DNA of 64,000 bases, taken from Pseudomonadota bacterium. Its GTDB lineage: Bacteria > Pseudomonadota > Gammaproteobacteria > Steroidobacterales > Steroidobacteraceae. Below are positions 25,962 through 34,843 of the stretch, in pieces (the first letter of the stretch is position 1; each line of letters starts with the position of its first letter). The position numbers and the translations under genes were made by a program. The notes under the pieces were generated by a model that saw nothing but the letters and a program-made list of their open reading frames with translations, made no database searches and was not told the origin of the DNA. The stretch is from assembly GCA_018241505.1 (NCBI GenBank), contig JAFEDS010000005.1, forward strand, positions 1-64,000, read 5' to 3'.

Positions 25962-28420
25962 GCGCGCAGTTCGTTGTTCTCGGGGTCGTAGGGTGATTCG
26001 GGGATTACAGTGGCTTTCCTGCTCTCGCCGAGAATCTGAATGGTGAGCTGAGTGCCGACGGTTGCAAACTCCGCCTTGACGTAGCCGATTGCCAGGCTCT
26101 TACGAACGTAGTGACCGTAATAGCCGGAGGTCGCTCGGCCAACAATATTCCCCGAAGCATCAAACAGCGGCTCATTACCCAGCGGGTCGGCGTCGGTGAC
26201 ACCGTGCACTTCAAGAGTAATGAACCGATTAGGCACGCCCGCCGCGAGCTGCTTCTCGAGCCGCGGCTTGCCAATGAAATTGCCTTTCTTCATGCGCACA
26301 AACCGGTCGAGACTCGTCTCGAACGGAGTGTAGTCGGGAGTCATGTCACTTCCCCACATGCGATAGGACTTCTCCATGCGCATGGACTCCATCGCGCGCA
26401 TGCCGACCATGCCGATGCCGTACTCTTTGCCGGCCGCGAAGACTGCGTCGAAAATGTGGTGCGCGTACTCGATCGGGAAGTGCAGCTCCCAGCCCAATGA
26501 GCCCACGAAATTGACACGCAGTGCGTGAACATCGACAGCCAATCCCACTTCGATAGTCTGGCCGGTGAGCCAGGGGAATGACGCAGAGTCGAGCGGGGTA
26601 TCCGTCAGCTTGGCGAGCAGATCGCGCGAGCGGGGGCCCGCAATCACGAAACAGCCGCGCGAAGTGGTGATGTTGCGCAGATCGACGGAACCGTCCTTGG
26701 GGAGCGCCTTGCGCAGGTAGTCTCCGTCATAGCGCTCCGCGGCGCCCGCGCTCACTACATAGAACTTGTCGTCAGCAACCTTCGTGATGGTGAATTCCGA
26801 ACGGATTCCGCCCGTGCGGTGCGTCAGTGCATGGCACAGAGCGATGCGGCCGATTTTCGTGGGGACCTTGTTGGCTACGAGGCAGTCCAACCAGGCCTCC
26901 GCGCCGGGACCGGAAACCTCGTGCTTGGTGAACGGCGACAGGTCGATGACACCCACCTTCTCGCGCATGAGACGGACTTCATTGCCAACGTGCTCGAAGT
27001 AGTTCGAGCGGCGGAAGCTCCATTTGTCCTTGCGCTCAACTCCGGGCGGGGCAAACCAGTTGGCCCGCTCCCAACCGTAGCGCTGGCCCCAGACAGCTCC
27101 CATGCGGTCGATCTTGTCGTACACCGCGCTGGTTTTGGCAGGACGTGCGTCTTCACGCTCCTCGTCGGGGTAATGATGCGTAAAGACGTTGCGATACGTC
27201 TCTTCGTTCTTGATAACCGTGTAACGCTTGCTCGTGTAGGGACCATAGCGCCGTGGATCGACCGCCAACATGTCGATGCCGGGCTCGCCTTCGACAATCC
27301 ACTCCGCGAGTTGCCAGCCGGAGCCACCGGCGGCCGTGATGCCGAAACTATGGCCTTCGTTCAACCACACATTCGGCAGATCCCAGGCCGGACCAATCAG
27401 CGGACTGCCATCCGGGGTGTAGGAGATCGGGCCGTTGACAATGTCCTTGATGCCGCAATTCTCCAGGCTCGGCACGCGCCGTTGCGCGGCTTCGACGTGC
27501 GGCAGCAGCCTCTCCAGATCACCCTCGAACAGGCTTCGGCCGAACCAGTCAGGCACGCCGTCGGCAAAGCGAGCCGGGGCGCCTTTCTCATAGGGCCCGA
27601 GGATCCAGCCCATGCGCTCTTCGCGCAGGTAGTAGGACTGATCGGACTCTCTCAATACCGCCAGCTCGCGACCGCCGCCGGTGCGATACGCCTTCAGCTC
27701 CGGCGACTGATCGTAAACAATGTATTGGTGTTCGACCGGGATGGCTGGGACGTTGAGTCCCAACATCCGGCCGGTCTGACGGGCGTAGTTGCCGGTTGCG
27801 AGAACGATGTGCTGGGCAACAATATCGCCCTTGGCCGTGTGGACTTTCCATTCGCCGCCGGCCGTACGCTCGAAGCTGAGCGCTTCGGTCTGCTCGTAGA
27901 TTTCAGCGCCGGCCGAGCGCGCGCCAATGCGCAGCGCCATGGTCAGGTCCGCTGGCGCGATGTGCCCGTCATCCGGGTGATACAGAGCGCCGACAATAGC
28001 GGGCGTGTCGCCGCTGCCGCCCAACTCAACCAGCGGCCACAACTCCTTCACCTGCGAGGGTGTGATCACTTCAAATGGCACACCGATGGTGTTCGCTGTG
28101 CCGCAGTATTTCTGGTATTCATCCATGCGGTCGCGGTTGGTCGCGAGGCGCAGGTTGCCGGTCACGTGGAAGCTCACGTCCTGGCCGGTCTCGGCGGGCA
28201 GCCTCTTGTACAGGTCCACTGAGTACTTGTGGAGCTGGCCCACGGTGTAGCTCATGTTGAAGAGCGGCAGCAGGCCGGCCGCGTGCCAGGTGGAACCGGC
28301 GGTGAGCTCAGTGCGCTCCAGCAGCGCCACATCGGTCCAACCCTTCCGGGTCAGATGGTAAAGCGTGCTCACGCCGACGACACCGCCGCCGATGACCAAC
28401 ACTCGAACATGGGTTTTCAC
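25958..28420 (-). CDS. Dimethylglycine/sarcosine dehydrogenase-like FAD and GcvT-domain protein
   Basis: An 820-residue flavoprotein. The N-terminal DAO domain has VIGGGVVGVSTLYHL and TAGSTWHAAG; His46 in the latter matches the residue that carries covalent FAD in dimethylglycine dehydrogenase. The C-terminal half is the folate-binding aminomethyltransferase fold (about 430-820), which captures the released one-carbon unit as methylene-THF. In this operon it most likely oxidises dimethylglycine to sarcosine. It lies between soxG and the Rieske oxygenase gene, the order expected for stepwise betaine demethylation. Confidence 0.88.
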   Translation of the reverse strand: MKTHVRVLVIGGGVVGVSTLYHLTRKGWTDVALLERTELTAGSTWHAAGLLPLFNMSYTVGQLHKYSVDLYKRLPAETGQDVSFHVTGNLRLATNRDRMDEYQKYCGTANTIGVPFEVITPSQVKELWPLVELGGSGDTPAIVGALYHPDDGHIAPADLTMALRIGARSAGAEIYEQTEALSFERTAGGEWKVHTAKGDIVAQHIVLATGNYARQTGRMLGLNVPAIPVEHQYIVYDQSPELKAYRTGGGRELAVLRESDQSYYLREERMGWILGPYEKGAPARFADGVPDWFGRSLFEGDLERLLPHVEAAQRRVPSLENCGIKDIVNGPISYTPDGSPLIGPAWDLPNVWLNEGHSFGITAAGGSGWQLAEWIVEGEPGIDMLAVDPRRYGPYTSKRYTVIKNEETYRNVFTHHYPDEEREDARPAKTSAVYDKIDRMGAVWGQRYGWERANWFAPPGVERKDKWSFRRSNYFEHVGNEVRLMREKVGVIDLSPFTKHEVSGPGAEAWLDCLVANKVPTKIGRIALCHALTHRTGGIRSEFTITKVADDKFYVVSAGAAERYDGDYLRKALPKDGSVDLRNITTSRGCFVIAGPRSRDLLAKLTDTPLDSASFPWLTGQTIEVGLAVDVHALRVNFVGSLGWELHFPIEYAHHIFDAVFAAGKEYGIGMVGMRAMESMRMEKSYRMWGSDMTPDYTPFETSLDRFVRMKKGNFIGKPRLEKQLAAGVPNRFITLEVHGVTDADPLGNEPLFDASGNIVGRATSGYYGHYVRKSLAIGYVKAEFATVGTQLTIQILGESRKATVIPESPYDPENNELRA

Positions 28421-28441
28421 TGAGAGTTCTCCGCAAATGGT

Positions 28442-28987
28442 TCAGGCGAGCTCGCGGGCCGCTTCCGCCAGGAATCGGGCCACGTAGTCGGCGAAGGATC
28501 GCCAGACTTCAACATGGAAAGAATCGGGACCGGTGCGCCACAGCACGATGTCCGCTTTGCCGAGCACCGTTCGCGTGCACATGCCGATTGGAAAGGCCGA
28601 CGGGTGCAGATCGAGCGGGCAGCCGGCGTTCAGCAGAGTCTGCGCCGTGGGCCCGGAAACTTCGAGCGCCAACTGGCGATGGCTCACGTCGACGAGGGAA
28701 TGGGGCAGCGCGCCGAGGGCTTCGCGCAATTGGGCCACTACCGCGCCGCCATCGGTCACGGGCACGAGAATGAGCTGCTCATCCGGTCCCATCCACAGGG
28801 CAGCCCGCTGACCGTGGGTATCGCTGCGGCAGGCGAGGGCCGACATACTCAGGCCCAAGGCCGCCCCGGCGGCGGTCATCACCGGAGCGAGGCCCCGCAG
28901 GGTGAACCGGGCAGCCGGCGGCAACAATCGGATGGCGTCCGGGAGGTCGAGCAAAGGCGCCTGGCGCGCGCTGGATAGATCAGCCAT
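28442..28987 (-). CDS. soxG: Sarcosine oxidase gamma subunit
   Basis: A 181-residue GcvT-like small subunit of heterotetrameric sarcosine oxidase. It has LEVSGPTAQTLLNAGCPLDL and the downstream GMCTRTVLGKADIVLWR segment typical of SoxG. It overlaps the soxA end by 8 nt and is followed by the dimethylglycine dehydrogenase-like gene. Confidence 0.88.
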   Translation of the reverse strand: MADLSSARQAPLLDLPDAIRLLPPAARFTLRGLAPVMTAAGAALGLSMSALACRSDTHGQRAALWMGPDEQLILVPVTDGGAVVAQLREALGALPHSLVDVSHRQLALEVSGPTAQTLLNAGCPLDLHPSAFPIGMCTRTVLGKADIVLWRTGPDSFHVEVWRSFADYVARFLAEAARELA

Positions 28988-31940
28988 TCAGGCGGCTCCC
29001 TTCCTTGTCGTAGAACACGGGCGAAGTCACCTGGACTTGAATATCGCCACCCGGCATCGACACATACAGAGTTTGTCCGACGCGGCCCCGGCCGCCACTG
29101 ACCATTGCGAGGGCAATCGAACGCTTCAGCACAGCGCTGTGGTAGGAGGACGTAATGTGGCCAATCGGTTTGAAGGGAGGTGTGAGACCCGCGGACGGCG
29201 CGACCTGCGCGCCTTCTTCCAGCACTACCTGTGGATCGGCCGTCGCGAGCCCTACGAGCTGTTTGCGGTCGGGCGAGCTCATGGCGGGACGCATCAATGA
29301 GCGCTTGCCCACAAAGTCCGGTTTGCTTTTGCCAATCGCCCAGGTGAGTCCCGCGTCGTCGGGTGTTGCGGTGCCATCGGTGTCCTGACCCACGATGATG
29401 TAGCCCTTTTCAGCACGCATCACGTGCATGGCTTCGGTGCCGTACACCTCGATTCCGTGCTTCTGGCCGGCTTCGTAGATCGCTTCCCACACGGCGAGCC
29501 CGTAGTCCGACGGTACGTTGACCTCAAAACCCAACTCGCCGGTGAAACTGACACGGAACAACAACATGGGCACGCCGCAGATCTTGCCGTTGACCACGCT
29601 CATGTGCGGCAACGCCGAAGCGGAGATATCCACTCCCTCCACCAAGCCTTCCAACACTTTGCGCGCGTTCGGCCCCTGCACGGCGATGACTGACCATTGC
29701 TCGGTGGTGGAGGTGAGCCAGACATCCAGCTCAGTCCATTCGGTCTGAATGTAGTCTTCCATCAGCGCATACACCCGAGCGGCGCCGCCGGTCGTGGTGG
29801 TCACATGGAAACGGTTCTCAGCCGTGCGAGCCACGACACCGTCGTCGTAGACAAAGCCGTCGTCGCGCAGCAGCACACCGTACTTGGAGCGTCCGACCGC
29901 AAGATTCGACCAGGCGTTGACGTACATTCGGTTCATGAACTCGGCTGCGTCTTTGCCGACAACTTCGATTTTGCCGAGGGTGGAGGCGTCGAACATGCCG
30001 CAGCTATTGCGGACTGCCACGCACTCACGCGCGACCGCTGCGTGCATGTCTTCGCCTGCACGCGGGAAGTAGCGAGCGCGCTTCCACAAGCCAACGTCCT
30101 CAAACACCGCGCCGTGAGCTGCTGCCCAGGGATGTGTCGGCGTCTTACGCACAGGGTCGAACAGCTCGCCCCGCTGGAATCCCGCGAAGCTGCCGAATGT
30201 GATTGGCGTGTAGGGCATGCGGAAAGTGGTGAGCCCGATCTGCGGGACCGGCTTTTCGATCTCACGTGCGACGACTGCCAGGGCGTTGAGATTGGATGTC
30301 TTGCCCTGGTCCGTTGCCATACCCGTGGTGGTGTAGCGCTTGATGTGCTCGATCGACCGGAAGCCTTCGCGTGTCGCGAGCTTCAGGTCGCGGGTCGTGA
30401 CATCGTGCTGCCAGTCAACAAACGCCTTCTCTTTTGAGTCGGGCCGTTGGGGCAGGGCGCCAATGAATCCCTTGCGTCCCGCGTTCAACGCGACCACCGG
30501 GTAACGCTTGAGAATGGCCGCCAGATCGAAAAGGCCGCCGCAGGCGCCGGCCGAGCGCGTCCTTTCGGCCGCCGCTCCGGGGACAAACGCCTGCAACTCC
30601 TCGTCCCACTCAACTTTGCCCCGTGACTGCGAGAACAAATGCACCGACGGCGTGAGACCTCCGGACATGACGACCAGGTCGCAACTGATGGAGTCCGCGC
30701 CGCCGGAGACCTCGCCGTGACTGTCGATCCGCGCAACTTGAATCGAGTTGACACGCAGCCGGCCCGTTGTGCCGACGATTGTTGATTGGACCTGAACCTG
30801 CAGGCCGGCTTGCCGCGCCGCGTTGGGCAGAGGACCGTCCGCGCGCTCACGGACGTCGACGATCAGTGCAACATCGATACCGGCGGCATTGAGATCGATG
30901 GCCGCGCGATAAGCCTCATCGTGGGCCGCGACGACCACAGCAGTGCTTCCGGGCAGAACACCATACCGATTTACATAGGTCCGCGCTGCGCTGGCCAACA
31001 TCACGCCAGGACGGTCGTTACCCGGGAATACGAGAGGGCGCTCGATGGCGCCGGTCGCCAGGATGACTTCCTTCGCACGAACCTGCCAGGTCCGCTCGCG
31101 TGGCAGATGCTCCGGAACGCGGCTCAGGTGGTCTGTCAGACGTTCGTTGAGACCGACGTGGTTGTGCGGGAAGTAGCCGAATGCCGTTGTACGCGGCAGT
31201 AGTGTTACTTCGGGCATGCGAGCAAGCTGGGCGATCGCCTGGTGGACCCAGTCGCGTGAGCGGTAGCCATCGATGCTCGCGCCGTTTGCCGGTGGTTCCG
31301 ACAGCAGGCTGCCACCCATCTCGGACTGCTCGTCACAGAGAATGACGCGCTGGCCTGCCTGCCCCGCGGCCAATGCAGCAGCGAGGCCAGCCGGACCGGC
31401 TCCCACCACCAAAACATCGCAATGTGCAAAGCGGTTGGTGTAACGATCCGGGTCGGGCTCGGAGGGAGCAACGCCGAGACCCGCCGTCGCTCGGATCTTG
31501 GGCTCGTAGAAGGAATGCCACGCACTGCGCGGCCACATGAAGGTCTTGTAGTAGAAGCCGGCCGGAATGAAGGGTGAGATCAGATCGTTGACCGCGCCGA
31601 CGTCGAAATCGAGGCTCGGCCAGCGATTCTGACTTTCGGCCTGCAGGCCCTCGTACAGCTCGATCTGGGTGGCGCGAAGATTCGGTACGTATCGGGCGGA
31701 ATCGCGCCGAACGCCGACGAGCGCATTGGGTTCTTCAGCACCGGCAGCAAAGATGCCGCGCGGCCGGTGATACTTGAAGGACCGCCCTACAAGATGTACG
31801 CCGTTGGCCAGCAGGGCCGAGGCCAGGGTGTCGCCCTGGAGGCCCGTGTAGGGGCGGCCGTCGAAGCTGAAATTCAACACGCGGCTGCGATCGATGCGGC
31901 CACCAGCGTTGGTGCGAAGTGTCCCGCCGCCAGCACTCAC
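28980..31940 (-). CDS. soxA: Sarcosine oxidase alpha subunit
   Basis: A 986-residue large subunit of heterotetrameric sarcosine oxidase. The N-terminal Fer2_4-type domain (FDGRPYTGLQGDTLASALL, RSFKYHRPRGIF) is followed by the NAD-binding pyridine nucleotide-disulfide oxidoreductase domain (LVVGAGPAGLAAALAAG). The C-terminal aminomethyltransferase domain (about 590-986) makes methylene-THF from the iminium product. A GTG start overlaps the soxD stop as GTGA. Confidence 0.94.
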   Translation of the reverse strand: MSAGGGTLRTNAGGRIDRSRVLNFSFDGRPYTGLQGDTLASALLANGVHLVGRSFKYHRPRGIFAAGAEEPNALVGVRRDSARYVPNLRATQIELYEGLQAESQNRWPSLDFDVGAVNDLISPFIPAGFYYKTFMWPRSAWHSFYEPKIRATAGLGVAPSEPDPDRYTNRFAHCDVLVVGAGPAGLAAALAAGQAGQRVILCDEQSEMGGSLLSEPPANGASIDGYRSRDWVHQAIAQLARMPEVTLLPRTTAFGYFPHNHVGLNERLTDHLSRVPEHLPRERTWQVRAKEVILATGAIERPLVFPGNDRPGVMLASAARTYVNRYGVLPGSTAVVVAAHDEAYRAAIDLNAAGIDVALIVDVRERADGPLPNAARQAGLQVQVQSTIVGTTGRLRVNSIQVARIDSHGEVSGGADSISCDLVVMSGGLTPSVHLFSQSRGKVEWDEELQAFVPGAAAERTRSAGACGGLFDLAAILKRYPVVALNAGRKGFIGALPQRPDSKEKAFVDWQHDVTTRDLKLATREGFRSIEHIKRYTTTGMATDQGKTSNLNALAVVAREIEKPVPQIGLTTFRMPYTPITFGSFAGFQRGELFDPVRKTPTHPWAAAHGAVFEDVGLWKRARYFPRAGEDMHAAVARECVAVRNSCGMFDASTLGKIEVVGKDAAEFMNRMYVNAWSNLAVGRSKYGVLLRDDGFVYDDGVVARTAENRFHVTTTTGGAARVYALMEDYIQTEWTELDVWLTSTTEQWSVIAVQGPNARKVLEGLVEGVDISASALPHMSVVNGKICGVPMLLFRVSFTGELGFEVNVPSDYGLAVWEAIYEAGQKHGIEVYGTEAMHVMRAEKGYIIVGQDTDGTATPDDAGLTWAIGKSKPDFVGKRSLMRPAMSSPDRKQLVGLATADPQVVLEEGAQVAPSAGLTPPFKPIGHITSSYHSAVLKRSIALAMVSGGRGRVGQTLYVSMPGGDIQVQVTSPVFYDKEGSRLNG

Positions 31941-32203
31941 GGGCGCTCACCCACTTTGTAGGTCTTCACGAAGTGATCCGTTGTCGTGTCGCGCAGCGCG
32001 TTGAAGAATTTTCCGCAGCCATGCGCGTGCCGCCAGCGTTCGGCGTAAACGCCTTTAACGTTGTCGCGCATGTAAAGGAACTGAGTCCACTCTTCGGCGC
32101 TCGCGTCCGAGGGTTTGGCGGGGCGGGCGATATGCGCTTGTCCGCCATGCGCGAACTCCAGTTCGGGGCGCTCGCCACAGTAGGGGCATGCAATGAGCAG
32201 CAT
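31937..32203 (-). CDS. soxD: Sarcosine oxidase delta subunit
   Basis: An 88-residue zinc-binding small subunit. The CPYCGER motif at residues 6-12 and HAHGCGKFF near residue 60 supply the zinc ligands. It overlaps soxA by 4 nt and follows soxB by 26 bp, the classical soxB-D-A-G order. Confidence 0.93.
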   Translation of the reverse strand: MLLIACPYCGERPELEFAHGGQAHIARPAKPSDASAEEWTQFLYMRDNVKGVYAERWRHAHGCGKFFNALRDTTTDHFVKTYKVGERP

Positions 32204-32229
32204 GATATCTCTCAGTTGGCCACGGCGGC

Positions 32230-33483
32230 TCAGTGTGCGACGGCGGCCGCGGCCGCTTCGTCGATCAGATTGCCGTCGGCAAACCGTTCAATGGTAAATG
32301 GCGCGTTGATCGGATGCGGTTTGTCATTCGCAATCGTGTGTGCAAACACATGCGCTGAACCGGGCGTCGCCTTGAAGCCACCGGTTCCCCAACCGCAATT
32401 GACATACAGGCCCGGTACGGGTGTTTTGGCAATGATGGGCGAGCGGTCCGGGGTGACATCGACGATGCCGCCCCAACTGCGCAGCATGCGCATGCGCCGG
32501 AATGCCGGAAACAGCTCGCAAATAGCTTCGAGCGCGTGGCTGCTGATGTGCAGTCCGCCCCGTTGGGTGTAGGAGTTGTAGGCGTCGGTGCCGGCGCCGA
32601 TCACCAACTCGCCTTTGTCCGATTGGCTGATGTATGCGTGCACGGTGTTGGACATCACCACGCACGGGAATATCGGCTTCACCGGTTCGGATACCAGCGC
32701 CTGCAGCGGGTAGCTCTCCAGCGGCAACTTCACTCCGGCCATCTTCATGACCACGCTCGTGTTGCCTGCCGCGCAGACGCCGATTTTGCGGGACTCTATG
32801 ACACCGCGCGTTGTCTCGAGAGCGGTGACCGCACCGTTGGAGTCGCGACGGATTCCGGTGACCTCGCAGTTCTCGAGAATATCGACACCCAGTGCGTCGG
32901 CTCCGCGGGCATATCCCCATGCGACCGCATCGTGGCGGGCAGTACCTCCCCTTCGCTGCAAGGCTGCACCGACTACAGGGTAACGGATGTCGCTGATATT
33001 CAGCGGCGGACAGAATTCTTTGGCTTGCTTCGCGGTCAGCCATTCGTTGTCGACGCCATTGGCGCGATTGGCATGCACGTGGCGCTTGGAAACCTGCTCG
33101 TCATGAACCGTGTGGGCCAGCATCATGACCCCGCGCGGCGAGAACATGACGTTGTAATTCAGCTCCTGGGAGAGGGTCGGCCACATCTCGAGTGCGTGGT
33201 CGTACAACCCGGCGCTTTCATCAAACAGGTAGTTCGAGCGAATGATGGTGGTGTTGCGGCCGGTGTTTCCGCCGCCAATCCAGCCTTTTTCCACCACCGC
33301 AATGTTGGTCAGACCGTGCTGCTTCGCCAGGTAGTAGGCGGCTCCCAGCCCATGGCCGCCGCCGCCCACAATGACGGCGTCATAGCCCTTCTTGGGCCGC
33401 TCAGGTCTGCGCCACTGAGGCGTCCACCCACGCTGGCCCGAGAGGCCGCGCTTCAGGAGCGACAGGGCAGAAAAGCGTTGCAT
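32230..33483 (-). CDS. soxB: Sarcosine oxidase beta subunit
   Basis: A 417-residue flavoprotein subunit that oxidises sarcosine to glycine. FAD-binding [17 protein letters not shown] follows a short SoxB-type N-terminal extension. The [17 protein letters not shown] block holds His184, the residue that carries covalent FMN in the family, and [15 protein letters not shown] and [15 protein letters not shown] complete the signature. An AAGGTGA site precedes the ATG. It is first in the sox block and is transcribed in the same direction as the ABC importer upstream. Confidence 0.94.
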   Translation of the reverse strand: MQRFSALSLLKRGLSGQRGWTPQWRRPERPKKGYDAVIVGGGGHGLGAAYYLAKQHGLTNIAVVEKGWIGGGNTGRNTTIIRSNYLFDESAGLYDHALEMWPTLSQELNYNVMFSPRGVMMLAHTVHDEQVSKRHVHANRANGVDNEWLTAKQAKEFCPPLNISDIRYPVVGAALQRRGGTARHDAVAWGYARGADALGVDILENCEVTGIRRDSNGAVTALETTRGVIESRKIGVCAAGNTSVVMKMAGVKLPLESYPLQALVSEPVKPIFPCVVMSNTVHAYISQSDKGELVIGAGTDAYNSYTQRGGLHISSHALEAICELFPAFRRMRMLRSWGGIVDVTPDRSPIIAKTPVPGLYVNCGWGTGGFKATPGSAHVFAHTIANDKPHPINAPFTIERFADGNLIDEAAAAAVAH

Positions 33484-33529
33484 GCGGGAACGTCACCTTG
33501 TGGTGGAGGGGCGGCGGCATCATGACCGG

Positions 33530-33633
33530 TTGGGGGCGCACCCCCAAGCACACGTACGCCGCGCCATTTGAACAAAAGCGACATCACGCGCGACATGAGT
33601 TTTCCTGGGGCGCGTGTCACATGAGCGCGCCCC
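33530..33633. terminator. Two hairpins in the choV-soxB gap
   Basis: Hairpin 1 is TTGGGGG CGCA CCCCCAA (33530-33547). Hairpin 2 is GGGGCGCG (33607-33614) with CGCGCCCC (33626-33633) and an 11-nt loop. Both are perfect but lack T-runs. They lie in the 160 bp between the ATPase gene end and the soxB start, so they may trim or attenuate a transcript running from the importer into sox. Confidence 0.35.
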
Positions 33634-33643
33634 CGCGTCGTGT

Positions 33644-34843
33644 TTATTGACCGTGGCGCCTGCCCGCGAGCGCCTGGATGATTTCCTTCTGGCAGCAGCT
33701 TCCCAGCAGCCGGCCTTCCTCCACCAGCAGCACGGGATGGCCTGTGGCATTGCGCAACTTGATTAACGTGCTCAGTGAGCTCGACGCCGGTGCGACAGCG
33801 AGCCCGATGCGCTCCGGCGCCCAGGTTTCATCCTCGGCAACGTGCTCCAGGGGCTGTTGCAGGCCATCCACCGTCATGGCGGTCGGTCGGCCCGTCTCGT
33901 CAATGAGCACCTGGAACCGATGCTCGTCATCGAGCCATACGGTGTGATCGTGGCCCGCCGTTCCCCGGCGCATCACCATCGCACCGGTCAGCACACTGAG
34001 CGGGTTCATGTGCATGACAAATTCCGACACGTACTCGTTCGCCGGCCGCACCACGATGTCTTCGGCCGTGCCGGTTTGAACGATCCGGCCACCCTCCAGG
34101 ATGGTGATGTGATCGCCGAGCTTCAGGGCCTCATCGAGATCGTGGCTGACAAACAGGATCGTCTTCTTTACGCGGGCCTGTAGCGTTAGCAACTCGTCCT
34201 GCAGCTTGCCGCGGATGAGGGGATCCAGGGCCGAGAAGGGCTCGTCCATCAGCAGAACATCCGCGTTCGTCGCAAATGCCCGAGCGAGCCCCACGCGCTG
34301 CTGCATTCCGCCGGACAGCTCGCCGACGTGCCGATCGGCCCACTGCGCCAGCCCCACCAGCTCGAGCTGCTCATCAATGATCCGCTTGCTGGCCGCTTTG
34401 GTTTCTCCGCGCAACTCGAGCCCGAAGCCCACGTTGTCGCGCACGGTGCGCCACGGCAGGAGTCCGAATTGTTGGAACACCATGGCAATACGCAGGCGCC
34501 GTACATGGCGCAGCGTCGCCGCATCGCATTTGGCAATGTCGACGACCGTGTCGCCGTCCTGGATCAGGACCTGGCCCCGGGTGACTTCATTGAGGCCGTT
34601 CGCCGCGCGCAGCAGGGTTGATTTTCCGGACCCCGACAGTCCCATGAGCACTGATATCTCGCCCCGGGCAACCTGGAGATTGGCATTGGCCACGCCGACG
34701 ACGACACCGGTCTGTTCGGCGATCTGGGCTCGCGATTGGCCGGCATCGAGCGCGGCGAGCGCCGCCTGCTTCTGCGCGGCGGCGCGCCGGGTTTTGCCCC
34801 CGAACAGGATGTCAACCTGGCGGAACTCGACTGCTGTGCTCAT
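33644..34843 (-). CDS. Choline/glycine betaine ABC transporter ATP-binding protein
   Basis: A 399-residue ProV/ChoV-type ATPase. Walker A is GLSGSGKSTLLRAANGL, the ABC signature LSGGMQQRVGLARA, and Walker B LLMDEPFSALDP; the AANGL and PLIRGKLQDELL segments are typical of the quaternary amine uptake (QAT) family. The roughly 130-residue C-terminal region is where CBS domains sit in ProV/OpuA. Its start overlaps the membrane component by 4 nt. Confidence 0.92.
   Translation of the reverse strand: MSTAVEFRQVDILFGGKTRRAAAQKQAALAALDAGQSRAQIAEQTGVVVGVANANLQVARGEISVLMGLSGSGKSTLLRAANGLNEVTRGQVLIQDGDTVVDIAKCDAATLRHVRRLRIAMVFQQFGLLPWRTVRDNVGFGLELRGETKAASKRIIDEQLELVGLAQWADRHVGELSGGMQQRVGLARAFATNADVLLMDEPFSALDPLIRGKLQDELLTLQARVKKTILFVSHDLDEALKLGDHITILEGGRIVQTGTAEDIVVRPANEYVSEFVMHMNPLSVLTGAMVMRRGTAGHDHTVWLDDEHRFQVLIDETGRPTAMTVDGLQQPLEHVAEDETWAPERIGLAVAPASSSLSTLIKLRNATGHPVLLVEEGRLLGSCCQKEIIQALAGRRHGQ

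Noticed and set aside
26819-28222. A 467-codon reading frame antisense to the dimethylglycine dehydrogenase-like gene
   Set aside because: GC-rich DNA gives long antisense open frames. The opposite strand encodes a clear 820-residue flavoprotein with conserved motifs, and the antisense product is low in recognisable structure.
33530-33633. Classical intrinsic terminator after the betaine ATPase gene
   Set aside because: The stems are good but neither is followed by a T-run, so I list them only as hairpins with low confidence.
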